Shown: positions 46,593-58,740, numbered from the stretch's first letter. The stretch is 64,000 bases of DNA from Rhodococcus qingshengii JCM 15477 (GCF_023221595.1 NZ_CP096563.1:4049501-4113500), one strand, 5' to 3'. Notes: generated from the sequence alone by a model not told the origin. Program-made: numbers and translations.

Positions 46593-47432
46593 ATGTCTTC
46601 CACGAGTACATACGAAATCCCCGTTGGCGACCTCACCTTCGACGTACTGATCTCGGGCCCGGACGACGGCATTCCGCTGGTAGCGCTGCATGGCTTCCCG
46701 GAGAGCGCCGCATCCTGGGGCAAGGTCACACCACTGCTCACCGCAGCGGGCTACCGCGTAATCGCACCGAATCAGCGCGGTTACTCCGCCGGCGCACGCC
46801 CCGAAGGGGTGGATGCCTACAAGATCGAGCACCTGGTAGCCGACGTCGTCGGATTGCTCGACGCGCTCGGCCTGTCCGACGCGCATCTTGTCGGTCACGA
46901 CTGGGGTTCGGCGGTCGCCTGGCAGGTCGTCGGTCGCCATCCGAACCGGATCCGCAGCCTGACGGCGATCTCGGTCCCCCACCCCACCGCCTTCGGTTGG
47001 GCACTCCGCGAGGACGAGGACCAGAAGCAACGCTCGTCCTACATCGGACTTCTCCGACAGGAGGGAAAAGCCGAGGAAGTGTTGTCGGAGGACAACTTTC
47101 GCCGGCTGCGTGCCATGTTCGACGGCCAGATCGATCCTGAATTCGCCGACGAGCACATTCGTGTCCTGAGCGGGGAGGGCGCGCTGACCGGCGCCTTGAA
47201 CTGGTACCGCGCGATGACCCGCGACTTCGGCGACATCGATCGCACCACTGTGCCGACTACGTACGTCTGGAGCACCGGCGACACAGCGCTCGGCCGCGCA
47301 GGCGCAGAACGCTGTGGCGAATTCGTGGACGCCCCCTACGAGTTCGTCGTGCTCGACGGCGGAAGTCACTGGATTCCGGAAGAGCGAGCCGAAGAGTTGG
47401 CCGAGACGATCCTCGCACGTGCAGGATCCTGA
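46593..47432 (+). CDS. Alpha/beta hydrolase, epoxide hydrolase-like
   Basis: A 279-aa alpha/beta hydrolase with HGFPES (oxyanion HGxP) near residue 32 and nucleophile elbow GHDWGS, where Asp rather than Ser is the nucleophile, as in epoxide hydrolases and haloalkane dehalogenases. The C-terminal catalytic His is in DGGSHWIPEERAEEL. ATG at 46593 is used; GTG at 46584 is possible. It follows the TetR gene by 35 nt. Substrate not predictable. Confidence 0.85.
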   Translation: MSSTSTYEIPVGDLTFDVLISGPDDGIPLVALHGFPESAASWGKVTPLLTAAGYRVIAPNQRGYSAGARPEGVDAYKIEHLVADVVGLLDALGLSDAHLVGHDWGSAVAWQVVGRHPNRIRSLTAISVPHPTAFGWALREDEDQKQRSSYIGLLRQEGKAEEVLSEDNFRRLRAMFDGQIDPEFADEHIRVLSGEGALTGALNWYRAMTRDFGDIDRTTVPTTYVWSTGDTALGRAGAERCGEFVDAPYEFVVLDGGSHWIPEERAEELAETILARAGS

Positions 47433-47447
47433 TCGCCGCGACGAATT

Positions 47448-47479
47448 CGGCTCTATGTATGTTGTCATACATAGAGCCG
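47448..47479. promoter_or_regulatory. Perfect 14-bp inverted repeat before the thioesterase gene
   Basis: CGGCTCTATGTATG, loop TTGT, and exact complement, ending 28 nt before the next start codon. The core TATGTATGTTGTCATACATA looks like a repressor operator; it may also act as a weak terminator for the hydrolase gene. Confidence 0.55.
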
Positions 47480-47507
47480 AGTTGATTCCATCACCAGGAG
47501 TTCTGCG

Positions 47508-48329
47508 ATGACCGAGACCGTTGCACCACCCCATCCTTTCGACGCTGCTGTCGGATTGACGCCACTCACCGCCGGCCTGTCGACCGGCGAGACCAATCCG
47601 GCGTACAACAACATGGTCGGGCCGTTCGGCGGCGTCACCGCTGCCACGTTGCTCGAATCTGTACTGAAGCACCCCGAACGCCTCGGCGATCCGCTGTCGT
47701 TGACCGTCAACTTTGCCGGTCCGATCACCGAGGGCGCCTTCGAGATCTCCGCCCGGCCGGTGCGCACCAACCGCTCGACGCAACACTGGTCCATCGAACT
47801 TTCTCAGGACGGAACCGTCGCCACTACCGCGACGGCAGTGTTCGGTACCAGGCGTGAAACCTGGTCGTCGACCGAAATCACGATGCCGGAGGTTCCGTCG
47901 GCCGAAGACGTTGCGCTGCTGCCGTTCCCCGAGTTCATCGCCTGGGCACAGAACTACGAGATGCGCTTTGTCGAAGGTGCAATCCCCGACCTGGAGTCGG
48001 GCGAGCATCCCGACTCGACAACGACGCTCTGGGTGCGCGATCGGCCGGCTCGCGCTCTCGACTTCACGTCGCTGACTGCACTGTGCGATGTCTTCTTCCC
48101 ACGAGTTTTCTTGCGCCGAGGCAAGATGGCACCGGCTGGGACGGTCTCGATGACCATCTACTTCCACGCCGACGCTCAGACGCTGACCGAACAGGCAGAC
48201 AATTCCGTGCTGGGAACCGCGCGGACCCAACGGTTCGGCAACGGGTACTTCGATCAGTCGGCCGAAATTTGGGGCAGTGACGGCGCATTGCTCGCTACGA
48301 CACACCAGTTGGTCTACTTCAAGGATTGA
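47508..48329 (+). CDS. Double-hotdog acyl-CoA thioesterase-like protein
   Basis: A 273-aa protein of the TesB/acyl-CoA thioesterase-like superfamily with two hotdog folds: NNMVGPFGGVTAATLLESVL begins the first, and ALDFTSLTALCDVFFPRVF begins the second. ATG at 47508 with AGGAG upstream (ACCAGGAGTTCTGCG). Its end overlaps the convergent MFS gene by 11 nt. Likely hydrolyses a medium- or long-chain acyl-CoA. Confidence 0.8.
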   Translation: MTETVAPPHPFDAAVGLTPLTAGLSTGETNPAYNNMVGPFGGVTAATLLESVLKHPERLGDPLSLTVNFAGPITEGAFEISARPVRTNRSTQHWSIELSQDGTVATTATAVFGTRRETWSSTEITMPEVPSAEDVALLPFPEFIAWAQNYEMRFVEGAIPDLESGEHPDSTTTLWVRDRPARALDFTSLTALCDVFFPRVFLRRGKMAPAGTVSMTIYFHADAQTLTEQADNSVLGTARTQRFGNGYFDQSAEIWGSDGALLATTHQLVYFKD

Positions 48330-49680
48330 CGGGAAGCGCACTGTCCCCTTCCGGCGCCTTCACCATCGACAATGCGGCAAGACCGACGCCGAGAACCACC
48401 AGCAGTCCGATGATGCCGGCACGGTCTGCACCGAAGAGCCATGCGAACAGGCCGAACAGTGTCGGTGCCAAAAACGACACTGCTCGGCCTGTGGTCGCAT
48501 ACAGGCCGAACATCTGACCTTCACGCCCAGGCGGGGTGATGCGCGCCAGGAAGGTTCGTGCCGACGACTGAGCGGGCCCGACGAAGAGGCAGAGCGCGAG
48601 ACCGAAGATCCAGAACATCACCGGCCCTGACACCGCGATCAGGATCGCGCCGACCACGATCATCGACGCCAGCGAGACGGTGATGACCTGTTTCGGTCCG
48701 ATCCGATCGTCGAAGCGTCCGGCCACCAATGCACCGATTGCGGAAATCACGTTGGCCGCGACACCGAACAGTAGGACGTCGGCAGCGCTGATTCCGTAGA
48801 CGTTGACAGCCAGCACGGCCCCGAAGGTGAACACGCCCGCCAGACCGTCACGAAAGAGTGCGCTCGCGATCAGGTACCAGATCGTGCGCCTGTCGACGTT
48901 CCAGAGTTCGCGCAGATCGCGCCACAACACCCGATAGGAGTCGAGGAACCCGGCCTTGGACGCTCCCGGATCGACCGCGGGGCTGGGCAACTCTGGAACC
49001 TTGAAGAACACCGGAATTGCGAAGACCGCGAACCACACTGCAGCCAGCAGTGCCACCATCCGGATGTTCATGCCGCCGTCGGTGGTCAATCCCAGGAATC
49101 CCCGAGTGTCACCGTCGCCGACGATGAACCCGAAGTAGCACAGCAACAGCAGCACGATTCCGCCGAAATATCCCATGGCCCAGCCGAAGCCGGAGACTCT
49201 ACCCAGATTCTCCGGTGTCGACACCTGCCGCATCATGGCGTTGTAGGGAACGCCGGCAAGCTCGAAGATCACCGAACCGATTGCGAGCAGAACCAATCCG
49301 AGCCACAGATAGCGGTAGTTGTCTTCGACGAAGTAGAGGCCCGCCATCGAGAGCACGGTGATGCCGGTCAGTATCGCGAGCGAGAGTTTACGTTTACCCG
49401 ACGCATCGAAACGTTGTCCGGTGATCGGAGCGAGAATCGCGATGAAGAAGCCGGCGATTCCGAGTGCCCAGCTGAGCCACGTAGTTGCCGAAATCGTGCC
49501 GGGAAGGTCGTCACCGACCGCGTCGGTGAGATAAACCGAGAAGACGAACGTGAGGATCACTGCGTTGAATGCGGCCGATCCCCAATCCCACAGCCCCCAT
49601 GCGAACACTTGACTCTTCGTGGCCGCACCGCCGATGCCTGCGGGTGGCTCTGCCTGCGTGCTCGTGGACTCGGCGCTCAT
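48319..49680 (-). CDS. MFS transporter, Atg22/UMF1-like
   Basis: A 453-aa permease with about 12 transmembrane helices. WGLWDWGSAAFNAVILTFVFSVYLTDAVG at the start and VPYNAMMRQVSTPENLGRVSGFGWAMGYFGG are the UMF1/Atg22-like signature (vacuolar amino-acid effluxer family in fungi). The short hydrophilic N-terminus is Thr/Glu/Ala-rich. ATG start at 49680; it is divergent from a PadR regulator with a triple repeat in the gap. Substrate unknown, possibly amino acids or peptides. Confidence 0.85.
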   Translation of the reverse strand: MSAESTSTQAEPPAGIGGAATKSQVFAWGLWDWGSAAFNAVILTFVFSVYLTDAVGDDLPGTISATTWLSWALGIAGFFIAILAPITGQRFDASGKRKLSLAILTGITVLSMAGLYFVEDNYRYLWLGLVLLAIGSVIFELAGVPYNAMMRQVSTPENLGRVSGFGWAMGYFGGIVLLLLCYFGFIVGDGDTRGFLGLTTDGGMNIRMVALLAAVWFAVFAIPVFFKVPELPSPAVDPGASKAGFLDSYRVLWRDLRELWNVDRRTIWYLIASALFRDGLAGVFTFGAVLAVNVYGISAADVLLFGVAANVISAIGALVAGRFDDRIGPKQVITVSLASMIVVGAILIAVSGPVMFWIFGLALCLFVGPAQSSARTFLARITPPGREGQMFGLYATTGRAVSFLAPTLFGLFAWLFGADRAGIIGLLVVLGVGLAALSMVKAPEGDSALPVNP

Positions 49681-49746
49681 ACGGCGAAGCCTAACTGCGC
49701 GCGGGCGACTCGGCGCCTCTCTCCGAAGTCGACATACAAGACGCTC

Positions 49747-49794
49747 TATGCACCCGAGTTAGTACGCACTTAGTTGCATACGCACCTGAGTGCA
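49747..49794. promoter_or_regulatory. Three adjacent 16-bp direct repeats between MFS and PadR genes
   Basis: Units at 49747, 49763 and 49779 (TATGCACCCGAGTTAG, TACGCACTTAGTTGCA, TACGCACCTGAGTGCA) abut exactly and share TAYGCAC...AGT. They lie 15 nt upstream of the PadR start and 67 bp from the MFS start, where an autoregulating PadR protein would bind cooperatively. Confidence 0.6.
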
Positions 49795-49808
49795 TAGATA
49801 CTTTTTCC

Positions 49809-52474
<2,666 letters not shown>

Positions 52475-52493
52475 CCGGCTACGCTGACTGATC

Positions 52494-53297
52494 GTGAGCC
52501 TGCCGACACCCACAACCACAGCCCGCGCCGTAGTGACCGGCGCCTCCTCCGGCATCGGAGAGGCCCTGGCCGCTGATCTGGCATCACGCGGACACTCCCT
52601 GATCCTCGTTGCCCGTCGTGGCGAGGTCATGGAGGTCCTCGCCGAGAAGCTTCGCGCCGCGCACGGCGTCGAGGTGGAGGTCCGTGCATCGGACCTCTCC
52701 GACAGCGCGGCGCGTGCCGTTCTGGTCGAGGAACTCGGTGGCCGCGACATCAGCATCCTGTGCAACAACGCCGGTATCGCCACCTTCGGGCCGATCGCCG
52801 AGCTGGACCCGGCATACGAGCGCGACCAGGTCGAGCTCAACGCCGTTGCAGTGCACGATCTCACGCTGGCCGTGCTGCCGGGCATGCTCGCGCGCAAGTC
52901 CGGAGCCATCCTGATGGTCGGGTCCGCGGCCGGAAACATGCCGATCCCCAACAACGCGACGTACGCCGCCACCAAGGCGTTCGTGAACACCTTCGCGGAA
53001 TCGTTGCGAGGTGAACTCAAGGGCACCGGAGTGAACGTCACCCTGCTCGCCCCAGGCCCCGTACGCACCGAAACCCCGGACCCGGCCGAAGCGTCGATCG
53101 TCGACAAGCTCGTCCCGGACTTCTTCTGGATCTCGAGCGAGTACACCGCCAAGGTCTCGCTCGACGGCCTGGCCGAGAACAAGATGCGCGTCGTACCGGG
53201 CATCTTGAGCAAGGCGATGTCCGTCGCGGGCGGTTACAGCCCGCGTGCCGTCGTTGCGCCGATCGTGGGCACGTTCTACAAGAAGCTCGGCGGCTGA
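52494..53297 (+). CDS. cmrA: Mycolate reductase (CmrA, SDR family)
   Basis: A 267-aa short-chain dehydrogenase that reduces the beta-keto group of newly condensed mycolates. Cofactor motif TGASSGIG (residues 15-22), NNAG, and catalytic YAATK are present; the sequence from ISILCNNAGIATFGPIAELD through LAPGPVRTETPDPAEAS to SPRAVVAPIVGTFYKKLGG closely tracks M. tuberculosis Rv2509. GTG start at 52494. In mycobacteria Rv2509 is followed by Rv2510c and orn; here two extra genes are inserted before the Rv2510c homologue. Confidence 0.92.
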   Translation: MSLPTPTTTARAVVTGASSGIGEALAADLASRGHSLILVARRGEVMEVLAEKLRAAHGVEVEVRASDLSDSAARAVLVEELGGRDISILCNNAGIATFGPIAELDPAYERDQVELNAVAVHDLTLAVLPGMLARKSGAILMVGSAAGNMPIPNNATYAATKAFVNTFAESLRGELKGTGVNVTLLAPGPVRTETPDPAEASIVDKLVPDFFWISSEYTAKVSLDGLAENKMRVVPGILSKAMSVAGGYSPRAVVAPIVGTFYKKLGG

Positions 53298-53346
53298 TTC
53301 ACTCAAACTTCTCAGAGCAGGCCATAGCAGACCATATAGTCGGTTA

Positions 53347-53907
53347 ATGGCGATGCGAAGAACACTGGCAGTCGGGGCAATCCTTCTTTTGACCGGAGGG
53401 TTGCCCTTACTGCTGCCCTCGGCAGCGAATGCATGTTCGTGCGCATCATCGGCTACCCCGGAAGAAGCCGTGAGCGTCTCCAGCACCGTTTTCCTCGGGA
53501 CTCCGACGGAGAAAACTTCGGACGGGTTCGAGGACACCTACCTGTTCGACGTCAGCCGGGTCTACAAAGGCGATCTGGCATCGGTGACGTCGGTGGGGAC
53601 ACTCGCGAACGGGAACGGTTGTGGCACAAGCTACGTGCTCGGCACCGAGCAGCTGATGTTCGTTTCTGCGCCGTACGACGTCGACGCCGAGCACGAGGGG
53701 CACAGCTGCGGGCCGGCTACCGAAACCGGGTTCGACATCCAAGCGGCGGTCGAGTCCGTGTACGGCGCCGGTTACGCCCCGAGTGCCGGCGAAACTCCGT
53801 CCGTTGGTGTGTCCGCCGACCGATCGACGATCATCGGCGGAGGCGCCGCGGTGGCATTGCTCGCGGTGCTCGGTTGGTTCGGATGGAGGCGGCGACGGGC
53901 ACAGTGA
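53347..53907 (+). CDS. Secreted, membrane-anchored TIMP/NTR-like protein
   Basis: A 186-aa protein with an N-terminal signal peptide (MAMRRTLAVGAILLLTGGLP... ending SAANA), an N-terminal CSC that would sit at the mature start as in tissue-inhibitor-of-metalloproteinase (NTR) folds, conserved Cys later (NGNGCGTSY, GHSCGP), then a C-terminal helix (IIGGGAAVALLAVLGWFGW) and RRRR. ATG 53347 chosen; ATG 53353 also possible. Similar proteins are found in Actinobacteria; their role is unknown. It is followed by lysA after 150 bp. Confidence 0.72.
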   Translation: MAMRRTLAVGAILLLTGGLPLLLPSAANACSCASSATPEEAVSVSSTVFLGTPTEKTSDGFEDTYLFDVSRVYKGDLASVTSVGTLANGNGCGTSYVLGTEQLMFVSAPYDVDAEHEGHSCGPATETGFDIQAAVESVYGAGYAPSAGETPSVGVSADRSTIIGGGAAVALLAVLGWFGWRRRRAQ

Positions 53908-54057
53908 GTCCACGGGCACAGTGCCGAGGCCGTCAGAGCCGCGTCAACCTCGTTCGGCGGCGCGTCAAGTAAGCGTCAAGATCCGCCCCACCGGTGATCT
54001 TCGGGAGTAGATCTGAAAGTAGCCCGCAACACGGCGGGTCACCTTCAGGAGATCGAC

Positions 54058-55401
54058 GTGACGCTACTCGAAATCTTCCCCTCCCTACGCGGCGCAATGA
54101 CACCGCGTATGGATCCTGCGTTGTGGCCCATCAGTACTCGCCACGACCACAGCGGGCGTGTCTGCATCGGCGACGTCTCCCTCGAAGAGATCGCGGACCA
54201 GTACGGCACACCGACGTACGTCGTCGACGAGGCGGACGTGCGGCACCGCTGCCGCACGTATCGAGAGATCTTCCCCGACTCGGAGATCGTGTACGCCGGC
54301 AAGGCACTGATGATTCGAGCGATGGCTACCTGGGTCTCCGACGAGGGACTCGGGGTGGATGTCTGTTCCGCCGGTGAACTCGCCGTCGCGCTTGCCGCGG
54401 GCGTGGACCCCAACCGAATCATCCTGCACGGCAATGCCAAATCGGTTTCCGAACTGAGGGCGGCGGTCAACGCGGGTGTCGGCCGGATCGTCCTCGACTC
54501 CCCCAGCGAAGCGGTACGGCTCGCGTCGGTGTGCACCCACCGACAGAAGGTGTTGGTCAGAGTCACACCCGGCATCGACATACACGGACACAAGGCAGTG
54601 TCCACGGGCATCGTGGACCAAAAGTTCGGCCTACCAGCGTTTTCCGAAGAACTGGAACATACGGTATCCGTCGTCGCCAACGCGACGCACCTGCAGCTCA
54701 TCGGCCTGCATTGCCATCTCGGCTCCCAGATCACCGATCCCGAACTCTTCCGCCCCGCGATCGAGACGATGATCGCACAGATGGACGACATACGACGCAC
54801 GCATCGAATCATCCTCACCGAACTCGATCTCGGCGGTGGCCATGGGATCGCCTACGTGCCGGGAGATGCCCAATTGGATCTGACCCGCCTCGCTCACGTC
54901 ATCGACGAAACTCTCGACGACGCGTGCACCCGAAACCGCTTCCCTCGCCCCGAAATCGTGCTCGAGCCTGGCCGAGCGATCGCTGCGCGGGCCGGAGTCA
55001 CGCTCTATCGCGTACAGAACATCAAGTCGATCAGCGGGGGACGAACCTTCGTCTCCGTCGACGGCGGGATGAGCGACAACCCTCGGGTGTCGTTGTACGA
55101 CAGCCACTACGACGTCGAACTGGTGAACCGACATTCGCGCGCACCGCTCCAGGAAGTCACCGTCGCCGGGCGACACTGCGAATCGGGCGACGAAATTGCC
55201 GTCGGAGCAAGGCTTCCCGCCGACCTACATGAAGGTGACCTGTTGGCAGTGCCGTGTACGGGTGCATACCACCACAGCATGGCCTCCACCTACAACAGCG
55301 TCGGCCGGCCGCCGGTCGTCGCCGTGCTGGGCGGGATTGCGCGGCCGTTGATCAGGCGCGAATCGATCAACGACCTGCTGGCCCGCGAGGTCGGCATCTG
55401 A
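54058..55401 (+). CDS. lysA: Diaminopimelate decarboxylase-like PLP enzyme
   Basis: A 447-aa fold-III PLP decarboxylase making lysine from meso-diaminopimelate. PLP Lys82 lies in VYAGKAL; HCHLGSQI, the glycine-rich loop ELDLGGGHGI, EPGRAIAARAG and the substrate Cys region (VPCTGAYHHSMASTYN) all match LysA. GTG at 54058 with CAGGAG 7 nt upstream. Actinomycetes normally carry lysA next to argS and thrA; this copy lies elsewhere and may be a second one. Specificity for DAP versus another amino acid is not certain. Confidence 0.85.
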   Translation: MTLLEIFPSLRGAMTPRMDPALWPISTRHDHSGRVCIGDVSLEEIADQYGTPTYVVDEADVRHRCRTYREIFPDSEIVYAGKALMIRAMATWVSDEGLGVDVCSAGELAVALAAGVDPNRIILHGNAKSVSELRAAVNAGVGRIVLDSPSEAVRLASVCTHRQKVLVRVTPGIDIHGHKAVSTGIVDQKFGLPAFSEELEHTVSVVANATHLQLIGLHCHLGSQITDPELFRPAIETMIAQMDDIRRTHRIILTELDLGGGHGIAYVPGDAQLDLTRLAHVIDETLDDACTRNRFPRPEIVLEPGRAIAARAGVTLYRVQNIKSISGGRTFVSVDGGMSDNPRVSLYDSHYDVELVNRHSRAPLQEVTVAGRHCESGDEIAVGARLPADLHEGDLLAVPCTGAYHHSMASTYNSVGRPPVVAVLGGIARPLIRRESINDLLAREVGI

Positions 55402-55420
55402 CCTCGCGGGCGCCTGAGCC

Positions 55421-57160
55421 TCAGCGCCTGCGGCGACTACCGGTGCCGAAGATGTTTCGCGAAATCTCGCGTCCCGCAGCCGAAGCCGCCGAGCGCAGGA
55501 AACTCTTGACAGCCGAGTTGCCCAAGATCTGCTCGGCGATGTTGGGGCCCTCCGGCTCGGCCGGCGACGGTGGCGGCAGATCGGGCAGCGACGGAAGATC
55601 CAGGGACTGATCCGCTGTCGGAGCACCGGCCACCTTGGCCGTCAGCTTCTCGTACGCCGACTCGCGGTCGATGGTCTGGCCGTACTTCTGATTCAGGGGA
55701 CTCGACAACGCGGCCGCCTTGATCGCGTCGTTGCCGATGGTGTCCATCAGCGACCTCGGCGGACGAATCTTGGTCCAGGCCACCGGCGTCGGCGCACCCT
55801 TTTCCGAGAGTACGGTCACGATGGCTTCACCGATGCCGAGTGAAGTCAGTGCCTTTTCCAGGTCGTAGTGCTCGGTTTTCGGGTACGTGCGGACGGTCTT
55901 GTTGAGGGCTTTCTGATCGTCGGGCGTGAAGGCACGCAGGGCGTGCTGAACCCGCGCACCCAACTGTGACAGCACCGAATTCGGAATGTCGGTCGGAAGT
56001 TGCGTGCAGAAGAACACGCCGACGCCCTTGGAACGAATGAGCTTGACCGTCTGTTCCACCTGCTGCAGGAAGGCCTTCGACGCGTCCGCGAACAGAAGGT
56101 GCGCCTCGTCGAAGATGAACACGAGCTTCGGCTTGTCCAGATCTCCCTCTTCGGGCAGCGTCTGGAACAGGTCCGCGAGCACCCACATCAGGAAGGTGGA
56201 GAACATTGCCGGGCGCGCCGCCTGGGCACCGAGTTCGAACAGCGTGATCACACCGGCACCGCCGACGACACGCAGCAGATCCTCGGTTTCGAGTTCCGGT
56301 TCACCGAAGAAGGTGTCACCACCATCTGCTTCGAGGTTGACCAACGCGCGCAGAATCACTCCCGCCGTCGCCGAGGAAACTCCGCCGATACCCTTCAGAT
56401 CGGCCTTGCCCTCAGCGCTCGTCAGGTGCGCGATGACCGAACGCAGATCCTTGAGGTCCAGCAGGGCGAGGCCCTGAGTGTCGGCCCAGTGGAAGATCAG
56501 CCCGAGTGTCGATTCCTGGGTCTCGTTGAGGCCCAACACTTTACTGAGCAGGATCGGCCCGAAACTGGTGATGGTCGCGCGCACCGGGATACCGATTCCG
56601 TCCGTTCCCAACGACAAGAACTCGACTGGCATCCCAGCGGGAGTCCACGAATCGTCGCCCGTCTCGACTGCGCGAGACTTCATCTTCTCGCTCGGATCCC
56701 CCGCCTTCGACAGACCCGAGAGATCGCCCTTGACGTCGGCCATCACAACCGGCACACCCGCGGCGGACAGCTGCTCGGCGATGCCCTGCAACGTCTTGGT
56801 CTTGCCGGTACCCGTCGCACCGGCGATCAGACCGTGACGGTTGATCGTCGCCAACGGAATCCGCACCCGTGCGGTGGGATCTGCCACACCGTCGATCACC
56901 ACCGAGCCGAGCTCGAGTGCCCGCCCCTCGGATGAATAGCCCGCCGCGATTTCAGCGGCAGCACCCGAGGGCACCTGAGCAGCGGGGGTGGCTCCGGCCG
57001 ATGCTTCGGCCTCAGCGGCAGCCGCTTCCTTCTCGGCTTCCTCAGCTGCTGCAGCGGCTTCAGCTGCAATCCGAGCGGCTTCGGCAGCGGCAGCCTTGGC
57101 AGCTTTCGCCTTCTCCGCCGGCGTCAGCGGCGCTGCTCCGTCCTTCGGATCCACGGTCAT
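55421..57160 (-). CDS. HerA-like ATPase (DUF853), Rv2510c orthologue
   Basis: A 579-aa P-loop ATPase of the HerA/FtsK superfamily. An Ala/Glu-rich, probably coiled-coil N-terminus (about residues 15-65) precedes Walker A GATGTGKT in [20 protein letters not shown]; Walker B is [13 protein letters not shown], and [15 protein letters not shown] is the sensor region. The ATG at 57160 with GAGGAGGG is preferred over 57205. Convergent with lysA and divergent from orn, exactly as Rv2510c-Rv2511. Thought to act in DNA processing; the substrate is unknown. Confidence 0.88.
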   Translation of the reverse strand: MTVDPKDGAAPLTPAEKAKAAKAAAAEAARIAAEAAAAAEEAEKEAAAAEAEASAGATPAAQVPSGAAAEIAAGYSSEGRALELGSVVIDGVADPTARVRIPLATINRHGLIAGATGTGKTKTLQGIAEQLSAAGVPVVMADVKGDLSGLSKAGDPSEKMKSRAVETGDDSWTPAGMPVEFLSLGTDGIGIPVRATITSFGPILLSKVLGLNETQESTLGLIFHWADTQGLALLDLKDLRSVIAHLTSAEGKADLKGIGGVSSATAGVILRALVNLEADGGDTFFGEPELETEDLLRVVGGAGVITLFELGAQAARPAMFSTFLMWVLADLFQTLPEEGDLDKPKLVFIFDEAHLLFADASKAFLQQVEQTVKLIRSKGVGVFFCTQLPTDIPNSVLSQLGARVQHALRAFTPDDQKALNKTVRTYPKTEHYDLEKALTSLGIGEAIVTVLSEKGAPTPVAWTKIRPPRSLMDTIGNDAIKAAALSSPLNQKYGQTIDRESAYEKLTAKVAGAPTADQSLDLPSLPDLPPPSPAEPEGPNIAEQILGNSAVKSFLRSAASAAGREISRNIFGTGSRRRR

Positions 57161-57280
57161 CGAAAAGCCCTCCTCGTTGCAATGCGGCGAAGTTCTTGTC
57201 ATCACCCGAACGCCGTCTTACACACGTCGAGTTTCCACCGCAGACCTTATCCCGCGCCCGCGCGCACTACTGTGTTCCTG

Positions 57281-57880
57281 GTGCAGGACAAATTGGTATG
57301 GATCGATTGTGAAATGACCGGGCTGCGACTCGAGTCGGACAAACTCATCGAGATTGCGGCTCTGGTGACCGACAGCGACTTGAACATCTTGGGCGAAGGT
57401 GTGGACATCGTCATCCACGCCGACGACGACGCGTTGGCTGCAATGCCCGACGTCGTGAAGAAGATGCACGCAAAGTCGGGACTGACCGAAGAGGTTCGTA
57501 AGTCGACGGTCACCCTCGCCGAGGCGGAGAAAGAGGTGCTCGCGTACATCCGCAAGCACGTTCCCGTCGCCGGTACGGCTCCCTTGGCAGGCAATTCAAT
57601 CGCCACCGACCGCGGATTCATCTCACGGGACATGACGGCACTGGACACATACCTGCACTACCGGATGATCGACGTCAGCTCCATCAAAGAACTCTCCCGC
57701 CGCTGGTACCCGCGAATCTACTTCGGCCAGCCCGAAAAAGGTCTCGCCCACCGGGCACTCGCCGACATCAAGGAATCCATCCGCGAACTCAAGTACTACC
57801 GCGGCACTGCATTCGTCGCGGCGCCCGGACCGTCGAGCGCGGAGATCGCAGCCGTCGTAGAGGGCTTGGGTCCCGCCTGA
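57281..57880 (+). CDS. orn: Oligoribonuclease
   Basis: A 199-aa DEDDh 3'-5' exonuclease that degrades 2-5-nt RNAs and pGpG. DEDD motifs: WIDCEMTGL (Asp9, Glu11), the central [15 protein letters not shown], and the C-terminal HRALADI with catalytic His and Asp. GTG start at 57281 aligns with the known N-terminus; the frame upstream is non-homologous. It is followed by tRNA-His, a conserved arrangement in mycobacteria. Confidence 0.95.
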   Translation: MQDKLVWIDCEMTGLRLESDKLIEIAALVTDSDLNILGEGVDIVIHADDDALAAMPDVVKKMHAKSGLTEEVRKSTVTLAEAEKEVLAYIRKHVPVAGTAPLAGNSIATDRGFISRDMTALDTYLHYRMIDVSSIKELSRRWYPRIYFGQPEKGLAHRALADIKESIRELKYYRGTAFVAAPGPSSAEIAAVVEGLGPA

Positions 57881-57963
57881 CCTGCCGATTGGCTTCCTGA
57901 CCGACTTTCGCGCTAGTATCTCTTTCGTCAAAGCAGCCGGGTCAAACCGGTGGCCGAGGCAAT

Positions 57964-58037
57964 GGTGGGCGTAGTTCAGTTGGTAGAGCACCAGGTTGTG
58001 ATCCTGGCTGTCGCGGGTTCGAGTCCCGTCGCTCACC
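57964..58037 (+). tRNA. tRNA-His (anticodon GTG)
   Basis: Cloverleaf with acceptor GTGGGCG/CGCTCAC, an additional G(-1) at 57964 opposite C73 as required for tRNA-His, anticodon stem CCAGG...CCTGG with GTG, and T arm GGGTTCGAGTCCC. CCA is not fully encoded. Confidence 0.95.
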
Positions 58038-58044
58038 CAAGCGG

Positions 58045-58080
58045 AACCCCCGAAGATGTCGAAAGACATCTTCGGGGGTT
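58045..58080. terminator. tRNA-His terminator
   Basis: 16-bp stem (58045-58060 with 58065-58080), GAAA loop, followed by CTTTTGG. Classic intrinsic terminator 7 nt after the tRNA. Confidence 0.9.
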
Positions 58081-58178
58081 CTTTTGGTTTGTGCGCCAGC
58101 CCCAATCTCCCCTTCCACAGCCGGGTGGGGTGGCGACCGCGACAAATCGCGCGCTCCCGAGCAACCCGTGCCCGAGCC

Positions 58179-58231
58179 GAGCGAACGTACCTCTGGTCGC
58201 TTCAGATAGACCGAAAGCCACTTTCGCTCAC
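58179..58231. repeat. 53-bp intergenic repeat, copy A
   Basis: Begins GAGCGAACGTACCTC and ends ACTTTCGCTCAC, with complementary ends (GAGCGAA/TTCGCTC). 48 of 53 bases match copy B at 59708. It lies between the tRNA-His terminator and the convergent MerR gene, in an otherwise empty 190-bp stretch. Confidence 0.85.
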
Positions 58232-58274
58232 ATCGGGGTAGCTGGAATTCGCCGCAAATAGCCCCAGCCGTCGA

Positions 58275-58685
58275 TCACTCGGGCGACGGTTGCGGCTCCC
58301 AGACACCTGCGACGGTCCCCTCGCGAACATGTCGCTCGTACGCCGAAACCTTGTCGTGGATGACGTTCAGGTTTTCCTGCATCGCAGCGATCCTGGATCG
58401 AATCAACTCCTCATGCGACTGCAAAAGTGAAAGCCGCTCTTTCTCGTTTCCCGGCCCTGACCTGACGAGTGCGGCGAATTCGCGGATCGTTGCGATCGGC
58501 ATACCCGAGTCTCGGAATCGATTGCACAGCTTCAACCAAGAGACATCGCTTTCGGAGTACACCCGACGCCCACCTGCCGAGCGCGCCACCTCGTGAACGA
58601 GCAATTCCTCACGTTCGAAGTATCGAAGGGAATCGATACTGATTCCGGTCTGGACAGCGACGTCACCGATTGACAGTTCGCGCAT
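58275..58685 (-). CDS. MerR-family regulator
   Basis: A 136-aa MerR protein: MRELSIGDVAVQTGISIDSL then RYFEREELL is the HTH, HEVARSAGGRRVYSESDVSW the wing, and LQSHEELIRSRIAAMQENLN the dimerisation coiled coil. No Cys cluster for metals or redox is seen, so it is nearer the AdhR/NmlR-type. ATG at 58685. Divergent from an SDR gene; the palindrome at 58708 lies in the shared promoter. Confidence 0.88.
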   Translation of the reverse strand: MRELSIGDVAVQTGISIDSLRYFEREELLVHEVARSAGGRRVYSESDVSWLKLCNRFRDSGMPIATIREFAALVRSGPGNEKERLSLLQSHEELIRSRIAAMQENLNVIHDKVSAYERHVREGTVAGVWEPQPSPE

Positions 58686-58707
58686 TACCTGGCGACCTTT
58701 CCTTGAC

Positions 58708-58723
58708 CTGGAGTGCACTCCAG
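58708..58723. promoter_or_regulatory. MerR operator in the MerR/SDR promoter
   Basis: CTGGAGTGCACTCCAG is a perfect 16-bp palindrome immediately after TTGACC (58703-58708), a -35-like element, as in MerR promoters with a long spacer that the regulator twists. It resembles the CTTGGAGT-ACTCCAAG sites of AdhR/NmlR regulators. Confidence 0.75.
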
Positions 58724-58740
58724 ATTTTACGGTCGCAGTC

